Below, piece by piece: positions 7,248 through 15,245 of a stretch of 19,980 nt of DNA. How positions within the stretch are numbered: the stretch's first letter is position 1; each line of letters opens with the position of its first letter. The stretch comes from JAVBTR01 sp031556065. GTDB lineage: Bacteria; Bacillota; Clostridia; Christensenellales; Aristaeellaceae. The DNA lies in NCBI GenBank assembly GCA_031556065.1, contig JAVBTR010000007.1:1-19980 (forward strand). The letters run 5' to 3'. Made by a program: the position numbers and the translations under genes. The notes below the pieces were generated by a model, which did not search any database, was not told the origin of the DNA, and was given only the letters and a program-made list of their open reading frames with translations.

Positions 7248-7598
7248 ATGGCAACTTATGAAAAGCATATTAGAGGTGATTTTAGAGGCCTGATGGCATT
7301 AATCGATCATGAGATTATGTCCGGAAGCGTGTCTGCCTCACTGGAAGGCCAAAGCGATTATACCATGGAAGGCGTATCGGTTGCGGTGCGGGTTTATGAA
7401 CGGTACAGCTGGATGGGTGGAAACCGCTTAAGTCTAAGCGTTACCTTAACCGGCGCGGGGGATGCTTTGCATTTGACAGCCATCACCGCTGGAGGCAGCC
7501 AGGCTGTTTTCTTTAAGGTGAACACCTTTGGGGAATCGGCTTTTTTGGATAAGTTGGTAGCTGTTGTGGAGGGTTACGAAAGAGAAGACAGGCGCTAA
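7248..7598 (+). CDS. Small protein resembling the DUF6054 family
   Basis: This 116-residue protein has no signal peptide or membrane segment, so it is probably cytoplasmic. The ATG follows a strong AAGGAGG seven bases upstream. The pattern of a short N-terminal helix, a strand with VSVAVRVYERYSWMGGNRLS (residues 44-63), then TLTG and the glycine-rich AGGSQAVFF segment (about 81-89) before a terminal helix fits what I recall of DUF6054, a clostridial family of unknown function. It has its own extended -10 promoter and stands alone. No biochemical role can be inferred, and the family assignment is from memory. Confidence 0.75.
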   Translation: MATYEKHIRGDFRGLMALIDHEIMSGSVSASLEGQSDYTMEGVSVAVRVYERYSWMGGNRLSLSVTLTGAGDALHLTAITAGGSQAVFFKVNTFGESAFLDKLVAVVEGYEREDRR

Positions 7599-7690
7599 TC
7601 AGCCTTTGCTAGAGAAAAGTCTTTTGTTTATTTTCTTTCTATAAAGCTCCCAAGAATGAACACATAGCACACCGGCAATAAAAAGCAAAA

Positions 7691-7752
7691 ATTGGTAAAC
7701 TATTGGTAATATGGATAGGCTGTGCTATAATATCGTATCGAGCTTTCGAAAG
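7691..7752 (+). promoter_or_regulatory. Promoter and putative operator of the sugar operon
   Basis: TTGGTA (7703-7708) and TATAAT (7726-7731) are 17 bases apart, and the -10 carries an upstream TG (TGCTATAAT), giving a good sigma-A-type promoter. The octamer ATTGGTAA occurs twice, at 7691-7698 and 7702-7709, with an 11-base period that places both copies on the same DNA face; the second covers the -35. A perfect palindrome CTTTCGAAAG (7743-7752) lies in the leader and touches the GAGGAG ribosome binding site (7752-7757). The promoter is well supported. The operator role of the repeats is a guess. Confidence 0.68.
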
Positions 7753-7766
7753 AGGAGTGGCTGAAG

Positions 7767-8540
7767 ATGAAAGTGGTTTTGTTGGCGGGCGGACTGGGAA
7801 CAAGGATATCTGAGGAATCCCATTTGAAGCCCAAGCCTATGATCGAAGTTGGTGGGAAGCCGATTCTTTGGCATATCATGAAAAATTACGCGGCTCAGGG
7901 GTTTAACGATTTTATCGTTTGCTGCGGGTATAAGGCTTATGTGATCAAAGAGTATTTTGCGGATTATTATCTGCACAACTGCGATATTACATTCGATTTT
8001 AAAGACGGGAAGAACACCATGGAGGTGCACGCCAACAACACAGACCCATGGCGGGTTACCTTGGTAGACACAGGACTTAACACCATGACGGGAGGGCGTG
8101 TAAAACGCATACAGTCCTTTGTTGGGGATGAGCCTTTTATGCTTACCTACGGGGATGGTGTGGCGGATGTGGATTTGAACGCCCTTATGGCTTTCCACAA
8201 GGCCCATGGCAAGGCGGCCACCATTACCACCATTCAGCCGGAAGGCCGCTTTGGGGTGCTGGATATGAACAACGATCAGATTTTAGCCTTTAGGGAAAAG
8301 AGCCAAACGGATGTGAGCTGGATCAACGGCGGCTTTATGGTGTTGGAACCGGGGATTTTTAGCCGTATCAGAGGCGATGAAACCATTTTGGAACGGGAGC
8401 CTTTGGAATCCCTGGCGGCAGATGGACAGCTGATGGCCTATAAGCATGGTGGTTTCTGGCAGTGCATGGATACCCAGCGGGACAAGCAGCGCTTGGAATC
8501 CTTATGGGAAAGCGGCAGTGCGCCCTGGAGGAACTGGTAA
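7767..8540 (+). CDS. rfbF: Glucose-1-phosphate cytidylyltransferase
   Basis: This 257-residue cytoplasmic enzyme makes CDP-glucose from glucose-1-phosphate and CTP, the entry step to CDP-linked deoxysugars. The nucleotide-binding start LLAGGLGTRISEE (residues 5-17) and KPKPM (21-25) define the sugar nucleotidyltransferase family. The SEES insert after the glycine loop, the YGDGVADVD metal site (128-136), TIQPEGRFG and the C-terminal FWQCMDT block are specific to RfbF. It is followed immediately by rfbG and rfbH, as in O-antigen dideoxyhexose loci. Its ATG has GAGGAG nine bases upstream and it is the first gene after the operon promoter. Its stop overlaps the next start (TAATG). Confidence 0.95.
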   Translation: MKVVLLAGGLGTRISEESHLKPKPMIEVGGKPILWHIMKNYAAQGFNDFIVCCGYKAYVIKEYFADYYLHNCDITFDFKDGKNTMEVHANNTDPWRVTLVDTGLNTMTGGRVKRIQSFVGDEPFMLTYGDGVADVDLNALMAFHKAHGKAATITTIQPEGRFGVLDMNNDQILAFREKSQTDVSWINGGFMVLEPGIFSRIRGDETILEREPLESLAADGQLMAYKHGGFWQCMDTQRDKQRLESLWESGSAPWRNW

Positions 8541-9622
8541 TGCTGTCATTTTTTAAGAATAAGCGAGTATTTATAACAGGACATACCGGCTTTAAGGGAA
8601 GCTGGTTGTCCTTTTTGTTGGTTAAAGCAGGTGCCCAGGTAACAGGCTACTCCCTTCATGCACCTACAGAGCCAAATTTATTTGGGCTATTAGGGCTTGA
8701 AGATAAGATGACCAGCGTCATTGGCGATATTCGGGATCGAGAAATGCTTACAAAGGCCTTTGATGGAGCAGCGCCTGAGATCGTACTGCATTTGGCGGCC
8801 CAGCCTATTGTGCGGGAATCCTATAGCAATCCGGCATACACTTACGAAACCAATGTGATGGGCACGGTAAACATTTTAGAATGTGTGCGGCTTTCAAGCA
8901 CGGTAAAATCCTTTTTAAATGTGACCACCGATAAGGTGTATGAAAACAGAGAATGGCAGTGGGGTTACCGGGAAATCGATCCCTTGGATGGGTACGACCC
9001 TTATTCCAATTCCAAATCCTGCTCGGAACTGGTAACCCATAGCTATAAGAACAGCTTTTTCAGTGATGGCAAGGTTGCCATATCCACCGCCCGGGCAGGC
9101 AACGTCATTGGCGGCGGGGATTTTGCCAAGGACCGGATCGTTCCAGATGCGATTCGCGCGGCTTATGCAAAGGAACCCCTTGTTGTTCGCAACCCCCATT
9201 CCACCAGGCCTTATCAGCACGTGCTGGAGCCCCTTTATGCCTATCTGATGATCTTAAAAGCCCAGTGGGAAGAGGGCAGCCTGGCCGGGTACTACAACGT
9301 GGGGCCGGAGGATTGCGATTGCGTGACAACAGGCGGTTTGGCGGACTTGTTTAAGGCTTCCTGGGGAGAAGGGTTTAGCTGGGAAAACCGCTTTGTAGGA
9401 GGCCCCCACGAAGCGAACTTCTTGAAGCTGGATTGCTCGAAATTAAAAGCTGCGTTGGGCTGGCAACCTGTATGGCATGTGGATGAAGCGGTTGCAAGGA
9501 CAGCCCAATGGGCCAGGGTGTATGAAACGGGCCAGGATGTGCGGCCTATTATGGAAGCACAGATCCAAGCCTTTGAGGAACAAGCGAAGAAGCTATGGAA
9601 AAAGGGGAATGGGTATGTTTGA
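8540..9622 (+). CDS. rfbG: CDP-glucose 4,6-dehydratase
   Basis: This 360-residue extended short-chain dehydrogenase converts CDP-glucose to CDP-4-keto-6-deoxyglucose using bound NAD. It shows the Rossmann motif GHTGFKG (residues 14-20), the HLAAQPIVRESY block typical of RfbG, TTDKVYEN (129-136) with the acidic/basic pair used in dehydration, and the catalytic Y155-x3-K159 in YDPYSNSK. The frame is open for 26 codons further upstream, but the ATG at 8540 starts at the family position, overlaps the rfbF stop as TAATG and has GGAGG eight bases upstream. Length is normal. It overlaps the start of rfbH by eight bases. Confidence 0.95.
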   Translation: MLSFFKNKRVFITGHTGFKGSWLSFLLVKAGAQVTGYSLHAPTEPNLFGLLGLEDKMTSVIGDIRDREMLTKAFDGAAPEIVLHLAAQPIVRESYSNPAYTYETNVMGTVNILECVRLSSTVKSFLNVTTDKVYENREWQWGYREIDPLDGYDPYSNSKSCSELVTHSYKNSFFSDGKVAISTARAGNVIGGGDFAKDRIVPDAIRAAYAKEPLVVRNPHSTRPYQHVLEPLYAYLMILKAQWEEGSLAGYYNVGPEDCDCVTTGGLADLFKASWGEGFSWENRFVGGPHEANFLKLDCSKLKAALGWQPVWHVDEAVARTAQWARVYETGQDVRPIMEAQIQAFEEQAKKLWKKGNGYV

Positions 9623-10964
9623 AAACATGAACGAAAAGCAAGCGCGTGAAGTGATTCTGGATATGGTAAAAACTTACGCGGATACTTATCACAACCAGTT
9701 CAAGGCATTTGAAGAGGGCCAACGGATTCCGTATGCTTCCCGTGTATACAATCACGACGAAATGGTGAACCTGGTGGATAGCTCCCTGGAATTCTGGCTC
9801 ACCTCCGGCAGGTATACCGATGAATTTGAGGCCGCTTTAGCCAAGTACATTGGCGTAAAGTACTGCTCGTTGGTGAACTCCGGTTCTTCCGCAAACTTGA
9901 TCGCGTTCATGTCACTGACTTCGCCCCTGTTGAAGGAGCGTGCGGTTAACCGGGGTGATGAAGTAATCACCGTGGCGGCAGGCTTCCCCACCACAGTGGC
10001 GCCCATTATCCAATTTGGCGCTGTACCGGTTTTTGTGGATGTGACCATTCCCCAATACAATATCGATGTGACCAAGCTAGAAGCAGCGTTGAGTGAAAAG
10101 ACCAAGGCGGTGATGATCGCCCATACCTTGGGCAATCCCTTCGATTTGGGGGTTGTGAAGGCTTTTTGCGATAAACACAATTTGTGGTTGGTGGAAGACA
10201 ACTGCGATGCTTTGGGTTCCACTTACACCATCGATGGGATTACCAAGCAGACCGGCGCTATCGGCGATATTGGCACCTCCAGCTTTTATCCGCCCCATCA
10301 CATGACCATGGGGGAAGGTGGTGCGGTGTATACGGACAATCCGCTTTTACATAAGATCATCCGCTCCATGCGGGATTGGGGCCGGGACTGCATGTGCCCT
10401 TCCGGGGTGGATAACCTGTGCGGTCACAGATTTGACCATCAGTATGGGGAGCTGCCCATGGGTTATGATCATAAATATGTGTATTCTCACTTTGGGTATA
10501 ACTTGAAGGCGACTGACTTGCAGGCGTCTATTGGTTGCGCTCAGCTGAAAAAGTTCCCCACTTTTGTGGTGCGCCGCAAAGAAAACTTTAAAAGGCTGAA
10601 GGCGGCTCTTGGTGATATGGAAAGCGATTTGATTCTGCCTGTCGCCTGCGAAAACAGCGATCCCAGCTGGTTCGGGTTCCTAATCACCTGCAAAGAGGGT
10701 ATTTCTCGAAACGCCATGGTGCAATATATCGAATCAAAGGGCGTGCAAACCCGTGCCTTGTTTGCGGGAAACTTGGTGAAGCATCCTTGCTTTGATGGTA
10801 TGCGGGCGTCTGGAGAAGGGTTCCGGGTGGTGGGAGAACTTTGCAACACCGACCGGATTATGAACGATACCTTCTGGGTGGGCGTATACCCCGGTATGAC
10901 GGACGAAAAGATTGATTACATGGCGAAAACCATTAAAGAGGCATTAGCGGCATGCAAAAAGTAA
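9615..10964 (+). CDS. rfbH: CDP-4-keto-6-deoxyglucose 3-dehydrase
   Basis: This is a 449-residue PLP/PMP enzyme of the aspartate aminotransferase fold that removes the C3 hydroxyl of CDP-4-keto-6-deoxyglucose. The usual PLP-binding lysine is replaced by histidine (H228 in SFYPPHHMTMGEGG), the signature of this dehydrase class. The [2Fe-2S] ligand cysteines are visible as C259-x-C261-x7-C269, with C197 as the likely first ligand. The spacing from C197 to C259 is 61 residues, against 57 in the motif described for the Yersinia enzyme. The frame is open upstream, but ATG 9615 is preferred: AAAAAGGGG ends seven bases before it and it overlaps rfbG by eight bases. The reductase that normally supplies electrons is not in the window. 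Confidence 0.94.
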   Translation: MFENMNEKQAREVILDMVKTYADTYHNQFKAFEEGQRIPYASRVYNHDEMVNLVDSSLEFWLTSGRYTDEFEAALAKYIGVKYCSLVNSGSSANLIAFMSLTSPLLKERAVNRGDEVITVAAGFPTTVAPIIQFGAVPVFVDVTIPQYNIDVTKLEAALSEKTKAVMIAHTLGNPFDLGVVKAFCDKHNLWLVEDNCDALGSTYTIDGITKQTGAIGDIGTSSFYPPHHMTMGEGGAVYTDNPLLHKIIRSMRDWGRDCMCPSGVDNLCGHRFDHQYGELPMGYDHKYVYSHFGYNLKATDLQASIGCAQLKKFPTFVVRRKENFKRLKAALGDMESDLILPVACENSDPSWFGFLITCKEGISRNAMVQYIESKGVQTRALFAGNLVKHPCFDGMRASGEGFRVVGELCNTDRIMNDTFWVGVYPGMTDEKIDYMAKTIKEALAACKK

Positions 10965-11428
10965 AAGAACTGATTACCAAAGTGGAAAACCATGAAAAAT
11001 ATGGCAGGTATGTGCAGTTTATTAAGTTCGGGATCGTAGGAGTCAGCAATACGCTGATCTCATTGCTAGTGTATTGGCTGTGCTTTTACGGGCTTCATAT
11101 GCACTACCAGGTGGCCAATATTCTGGCGTTCGTCATCAGCGTGACCAATGCTTATTATTGGAACAGCAGGTATGTATTTAAGACCGGCGAAAAGCGCGGA
11201 TTAAAGGATCATGTGAAGGCCTATTTTAAGGCGTTCCTTTCCTATGGCAGCACCTGGCTGCTGGGTACAGCTCTTTTAACGCTATGGGTGGAAGTCTGCG
11301 GCATTTCTGAGGGTATTGCGCCGGTAATCAACCTTCTCATTACCATTCCACTGAATTTTGTTTTGAATAAGTTCTGGGCGTTTAAAGGCAGCAAAGGGGA
11401 GAAGACAAATGAAGATGAAGGTATCTAA
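10952..11428 (+). CDS. GtrA-family membrane protein, putative lipid-linked sugar flippase
   Basis: This 158-residue protein has about four membrane segments. The start YVQFIKFGIVGVSNTLISLL (residues 20-39), NAYYWNSRYVF in the middle and LNFVLNKFWAF near the end are characteristic of the GtrA family. GtrA proteins are thought to flip polyprenyl-phosphate-linked sugars across the membrane. The gene overlaps rfbH by 13 bases and the following thiamine-diphosphate enzyme gene by 20 bases, with AAAGAGG ten bases before the start. A GtrB-like transferase lies later in the operon (16442-17404) and is its probable partner. The flipped substrate is inferred to be the deoxysugar made by the surrounding enzymes. 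Confidence 0.9.
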   Translation: MQKVKELITKVENHEKYGRYVQFIKFGIVGVSNTLISLLVYWLCFYGLHMHYQVANILAFVISVTNAYYWNSRYVFKTGEKRGLKDHVKAYFKAFLSYGSTWLLGTALLTLWVEVCGISEGIAPVINLLITIPLNFVLNKFWAFKGSKGEKTNEDEGI

Positions 11429-13226
11429 TTATATTGCCTCCTTCTTGGTTGAAAAGGGAATTACTCAAGCATTTACAGTTACTGGTGGCGGTGCAATGCA
11501 TTTAAATGATGCACTGGGGCACCAAGAGGGGCTCGAATGTGTGTATAATCATCATGAGCAGGCTTGTGCCATCGCGGCGGAAGCCTATGCGCGGATACAC
11601 AACCAGATCGCAGCCCTATGCGTAACCACCGGCCCTGGCGGCACCAATGCCATTACAGGTGTGGTAGGTGGCTGGCTGGACAGTATCCCCATGCTGGTGA
11701 TTTCTGGTCAGGTACGGTATGATACCACGGCCCATTCTACGGGATTGGACATTCGTGCTATGGGAGATCAAGAGTTTGAGATTACCAAGGCCATTTCTTG
11801 CATGACCAAATACGCCAAGCTGGTCATTAACCCTTTGGAAATCCGCTACCATTTGGAAAAGGCGCTTTATTTGGCTAGCCATGGCCGGCCCGGCCCGGTA
11901 TGGCTGGATATTCCTCTGAATGTGCAGGGAGCTACCGTTGAAACCGATGATTTGATCGGCTACGATACAAAAGAAGATGAAGGCGTTTGTCCGCCTTTGG
12001 TAAACGCCCAAACGATTGAAGCGGTTATTGAAAAGCTCAAGAGCGCTAAGCGGCCAGTTTTCTATGCCGGCAATGGGATTCGCATCGCAGGTGCATTTGA
12101 CATGTTCAAAAAAGTGGCTGAGAAGCTGAATGTACCTGTGGTTACCTGCTGGGACAGCATCGACTTGATGGCAACTGGCGATCCTATCTATGTAGGCCGC
12201 GGCGGTATTATGGGAGACCGGGCGGGAAACTATGCTGTGCAAAACAGCGATCTGGTGTTGGCAGTGGGCAACCGCTTAAGCATCCGCCAGGTAGGGTACA
12301 ACTGGGCCACATGGGCCAGGGAAGCCTACGTAATCATGGTGGATATCGATGAAAATGAAATGAAAAAGCCTTCGCTGCATGTGGAAATGCCCATTCATGC
12401 CGATGCGAAAGACTTTTTGGAAGAACTGGACAAGTTATTGCCCCAAGGAAAGCTGTTTAATAATGAGGAATGGCTTTCTTATTGTGCGGATAAGAAGAAG
12501 CGCTACCCTGTTGCGTTGCCTAAACACTATGCGGATGAAGACGATACCAATGTGTATGCCTTTATCAATGAACTGTCCCGCCGTCTGCCGGAGGGGCGCA
12601 TTACGGTGGTGGGCAATGGTTCCGCTTGTGTGGTGGGCAGCCATGGGTATGTAATTAAGGAAGGCCAGCGATTTATAATCAACTCGGCCATTGCTTCTAT
12701 GGGCTACGATTTACCGGCAGCCATTGGTGCTTGCTATGCAGACAATAAAACACCGGTGATTCTGGTAACGGGTGATGGCAGTATTCAAATGAATTTACAG
12801 GAGCTTCAAACCATTATCCACAACAAGCTGCCTATTAACATTTTTGTGATTTCCAACGGGGGTTATCACTCCATTCGCCAAACCCAAAACAACTTCTTTG
12901 GCCCACCCCTGGTGGGCATCGGGGAAGACAGCGGGGATTTAAGCTTCCCGGCTATGGAAAAGCTGGCTTGGGCTTATGGCTATCCTTACCATGCCATCCG
13001 TTCTAATAAGGAGCTGGATGATGTTTTGAATGGGGTGTTGGCTAATGACGGGCCCCAAATTTGCGAAGTGCTTGTTGGCAAAAAGCAGTTGTTCGAGCCT
13101 AAGAGTGCCACCAAACGTTTACCAGACGGTACGCTGGTATCTGCACCTTTGGAAGATTTGGCTCCCTTTCTGCCGGATGAGGAGCAGGCAGCCAATATGC
13201 TCATCGCGCCTGTGGAAAAAGCATGA
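11409..13226 (+). CDS. Thiamine-diphosphate enzyme, acetolactate synthase/YerE-like
   Basis: This 605-residue protein has the three-domain layout of acetolactate synthase. The N-terminal domain has GITQAFTVTGGGAMHLNDAL and the catalytic glutamate E50 in NHHEQA, then the TTGPGGTNAITGV block (73-85). The cofactor motif starts at GDGS (455-458) and ends near ISNGGY (481-486), about 25 residues later. In dideoxysugar loci, YerE-type enzymes take pyruvate, lose CO2 and attach the two-carbon acetyl unit to a CDP-3,6-dideoxy-4-ketohexose. The position after rfbFGH favours that role over amino-acid biosynthesis, and no regulatory subunit gene (ilvN) follows. The start ATG 11409 has GGGGAG about seven bases upstream; ATG 11415 is an alternative. 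The YerE substrate is inference, and a plain acetolactate synthase-like enzyme remains possible. Confidence 0.86.
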   Translation: MKMKVSNYIASFLVEKGITQAFTVTGGGAMHLNDALGHQEGLECVYNHHEQACAIAAEAYARIHNQIAALCVTTGPGGTNAITGVVGGWLDSIPMLVISGQVRYDTTAHSTGLDIRAMGDQEFEITKAISCMTKYAKLVINPLEIRYHLEKALYLASHGRPGPVWLDIPLNVQGATVETDDLIGYDTKEDEGVCPPLVNAQTIEAVIEKLKSAKRPVFYAGNGIRIAGAFDMFKKVAEKLNVPVVTCWDSIDLMATGDPIYVGRGGIMGDRAGNYAVQNSDLVLAVGNRLSIRQVGYNWATWAREAYVIMVDIDENEMKKPSLHVEMPIHADAKDFLEELDKLLPQGKLFNNEEWLSYCADKKKRYPVALPKHYADEDDTNVYAFINELSRRLPEGRITVVGNGSACVVGSHGYVIKEGQRFIINSAIASMGYDLPAAIGACYADNKTPVILVTGDGSIQMNLQELQTIIHNKLPINIFVISNGGYHSIRQTQNNFFGPPLVGIGEDSGDLSFPAMEKLAWAYGYPYHAIRSNKELDDVLNGVLANDGPQICEVLVGKKQLFEPKSATKRLPDGTLVSAPLEDLAPFLPDEEQAANMLIAPVEKA

Positions 13227-14140
13227 AGCGGGCAGTTGTAACAGGAGGAACCAGTTTCCTTGGAAGAGCCATTTTAGATGAGCTGATCGGCGATGATTAC
13301 GACTGCTTTGCCATCGTTCGCCCTGAAAGTGCCAATCTTACTTCTTTGCCGATATCAGAAAGACTGAAAATCGTTTCTGCCGATATGGGGGATATGGTTA
13401 CATGGGTAGAAACGATTGAGGCTGCCGATTTGTTTTTCCATTTTGGCTGGGATGGCGTTGGCGCGGCAGGCAGAGCTAGTAACGATATACAAAAAGGCAA
13501 TCTGGAAAAAACCTTACTTTGCTTAAAGGGAGCAAAAGCTCTAGGCTGTAAGCGTTTTTTGTTTGCGGGCAGCCAGGCGGAGTGTGGGATTACCCATGAG
13601 ATCATTACGGAAAGCACACCCTGCTACCCCCAAACGGAATATGGAAAAGGCAAGTTGCAGGTGCTTTGCGAAGCTCAGCGGCAGGCACAGGTGTATGGAA
13701 TCGAATATGTGCATATGCGTATATTCAGCGTTTATGGCCCGGGGGACCACTCGTGGGCGCTGGTGCCCAGCTGTGTAAAGGCGTTCGCCAATAAAGAAGC
13801 GATCTTGCTTTCTGATTGCATGCAAAAGTGGAATTTTCTTTACAGCACAGATGCGGCAGTGGTTATTCGCCTACTAGCCCAATGTCCGCTGATTGACACA
13901 AACCCGGTGTACAACGTAGCGAGCATGGATACGCGTGTACTGAAAGATTTTGTGGAAGAATTGTGGGATTTGGCGGGCCAGCAAGGACAGCCGGTTTATG
14001 GCGGACGGCAAAACGCAGCAGAGAATCCACCCTGGCTGCAGCCGGATATTTCTCGTTTGCAGCGTATGACCCAATGGCAACCGCTAGTCACTTTTGCACA
14101 AGGTGTGGCAGAATTATTGAAGAAAGAAAGGGAGAAATAG
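13223..14140 (+). CDS. NAD-dependent epimerase/dehydratase-family sugar reductase
   Basis: This 305-residue protein is of the extended short-chain dehydrogenase family. The nucleotide-binding start is VVTGGTSFLG (residues 5-14), where serine replaces the usual middle glycine of the glycine motif. Catalytic residues appear as S117 in FAGSQAE and Y140-x3-K144 in TEYGKGK. MRIFSVYGPGD and FLYSTDAA are family blocks of the sugar-binding part. It overlaps the previous stop as ATGA. In yersiniose loci a similar protein (YerF) reduces the acetyl branch. Here it could do that, reduce the 4-keto group or epimerise a ring carbon. Its substrate should be a CDP-sugar, given the neighbours, but the step is not determined. 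Confidence 0.87.
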   Translation: MKRAVVTGGTSFLGRAILDELIGDDYDCFAIVRPESANLTSLPISERLKIVSADMGDMVTWVETIEAADLFFHFGWDGVGAAGRASNDIQKGNLEKTLLCLKGAKALGCKRFLFAGSQAECGITHEIITESTPCYPQTEYGKGKLQVLCEAQRQAQVYGIEYVHMRIFSVYGPGDHSWALVPSCVKAFANKEAILLSDCMQKWNFLYSTDAAVVIRLLAQCPLIDTNPVYNVASMDTRVLKDFVEELWDLAGQQGQPVYGGRQNAAENPPWLQPDISRLQRMTQWQPLVTFAQGVAELLKKEREK

Positions 14141-14142
14141 CA

Positions 14143-15225
14143 TTGAAGGCGTTCGTATTAAAGCAAAAAGGCGAAGCCGGATGGTTCGACGCGCCTAAGC
14201 CGATCTTACAACAGCCCTATGGTGCGATTTTGCGTCCCATTGTAGTAGCCCCGTGTTCATCGGATGTGCATACGATTTATGGCGGAGGCTCACCTAAACA
14301 GCCGAACCTGATTCTAGGACATGAATGTGTTGCCCAGGTAGTAGAGGTTGGCACTGGCGTAAAGGATTTTCAAATTGGTGATGTGGTAGTCGTTCCGGCA
14401 ATTACACCCGATTGGCGCGCATTGGCTATTCAAGAGGGCAATGATCGTCACGCTGAAGATCATTTTTCTGGGCACCGGTTGGGGAGAACATGGCCAGGGG
14501 TGTTTGCGGAGTTTTTCGCACTGCCGGATGCGGACACCACCCTTGCGCATTTGCCAAAAGATGTTTCAATAAAACAGGGCTTAATGTGTGCAGATGTGAT
14601 GACCACGGGATTTACGGGTGCGGAGTATGCCAATATCAAAATAGGTGATACAGTATGTGTTATGGGCATTGGTCCAGTTGGGTTGATGGCCGTTGCCGGG
14701 GCGGCCCACCTGGGAGCTTCCCGCATTATTGCGATTGGAAGCCGTAAACCCTGCGTACAGCTGGCTTATGAGTATGGCGCAACCGATATAGTCGACTACC
14801 ATCGTGGTGATGTGGTACGGCAGGTTTTGGATATCACCGATGACCTCGGGCCGGATAGTGTGATCCTTGCCGGTGGTGGGGATGAGGTGTTTACTCAGGG
14901 GGTTGACATGGTGCGTTATGGTATTGGCACCATTTCCAATGTGAATTACTACGGCGGAACAGGCAGCTTGGAATATCCTAAGTTTAGCGGTGGCCGTGGA
15001 ATGGCGGGAAAATCCATACACATGCAGTTGGCTAAAGGCGGCAGAGCACGTATGGAAAGAATGCTTCGAATGGTGCAATATCAGCGTGTTGATCCAAGTC
15101 CGCTGGTAACGCATGAGCTGGAAGGGTTCAGTGCGATAGAGCAGGCTTTGCAGCTTATGCGAGATAAAAACAGCGGTGCCATTAAGGTGATGGTTTCTAT
15201 CGATTGGGATAAGGAAAAAGTTTAG
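14143..15225 (+). CDS. Zinc-dependent NADP(H) secondary-alcohol dehydrogenase-like protein
   Basis: This 360-residue medium-chain dehydrogenase closely resembles the Thermoanaerobacter secondary-alcohol dehydrogenase along its whole length. Zinc ligands match that enzyme: C38 in VAPCSSD, H60 and E61 in LGHECVA, and D151 in MCADVMTTGF. VVVPAITPDWR (about 82-92) is shared, as is GIGPVGLMAVAGA for the coenzyme, followed by IAIGSRKP, whose GSR favours NADP(H). The frame is open 60 codons further upstream, but TTG 14143 gives the family N-terminus MKAFVL and has AAAGGGAG about eight bases upstream. That family reduces methyl ketones to secondary alcohols, so reduction of an acetyl branch on the CDP-sugar is an attractive inferred role within this operon. 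An unrelated fermentation role is possible but less likely here. Confidence 0.9.
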   Translation: MKAFVLKQKGEAGWFDAPKPILQQPYGAILRPIVVAPCSSDVHTIYGGGSPKQPNLILGHECVAQVVEVGTGVKDFQIGDVVVVPAITPDWRALAIQEGNDRHAEDHFSGHRLGRTWPGVFAEFFALPDADTTLAHLPKDVSIKQGLMCADVMTTGFTGAEYANIKIGDTVCVMGIGPVGLMAVAGAAHLGASRIIAIGSRKPCVQLAYEYGATDIVDYHRGDVVRQVLDITDDLGPDSVILAGGGDEVFTQGVDMVRYGIGTISNVNYYGGTGSLEYPKFSGGRGMAGKSIHMQLAKGGRARMERMLRMVQYQRVDPSPLVTHELEGFSAIEQALQLMRDKNSGAIKVMVSIDWDKEKV

Positions 15226-15245
15226 GACAGAAAGCAAGTGTGATA

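Noticed and set aside
11409..13226. Biosynthetic acetolactate synthase (ilvB) for branched-chain amino acids
   Set aside because: The fold agrees, but no ilvN, ilvC or other amino-acid gene is nearby and the gene is overlapped on both sides by sugar-operon genes, so a YerE-like role is favoured though not proven.
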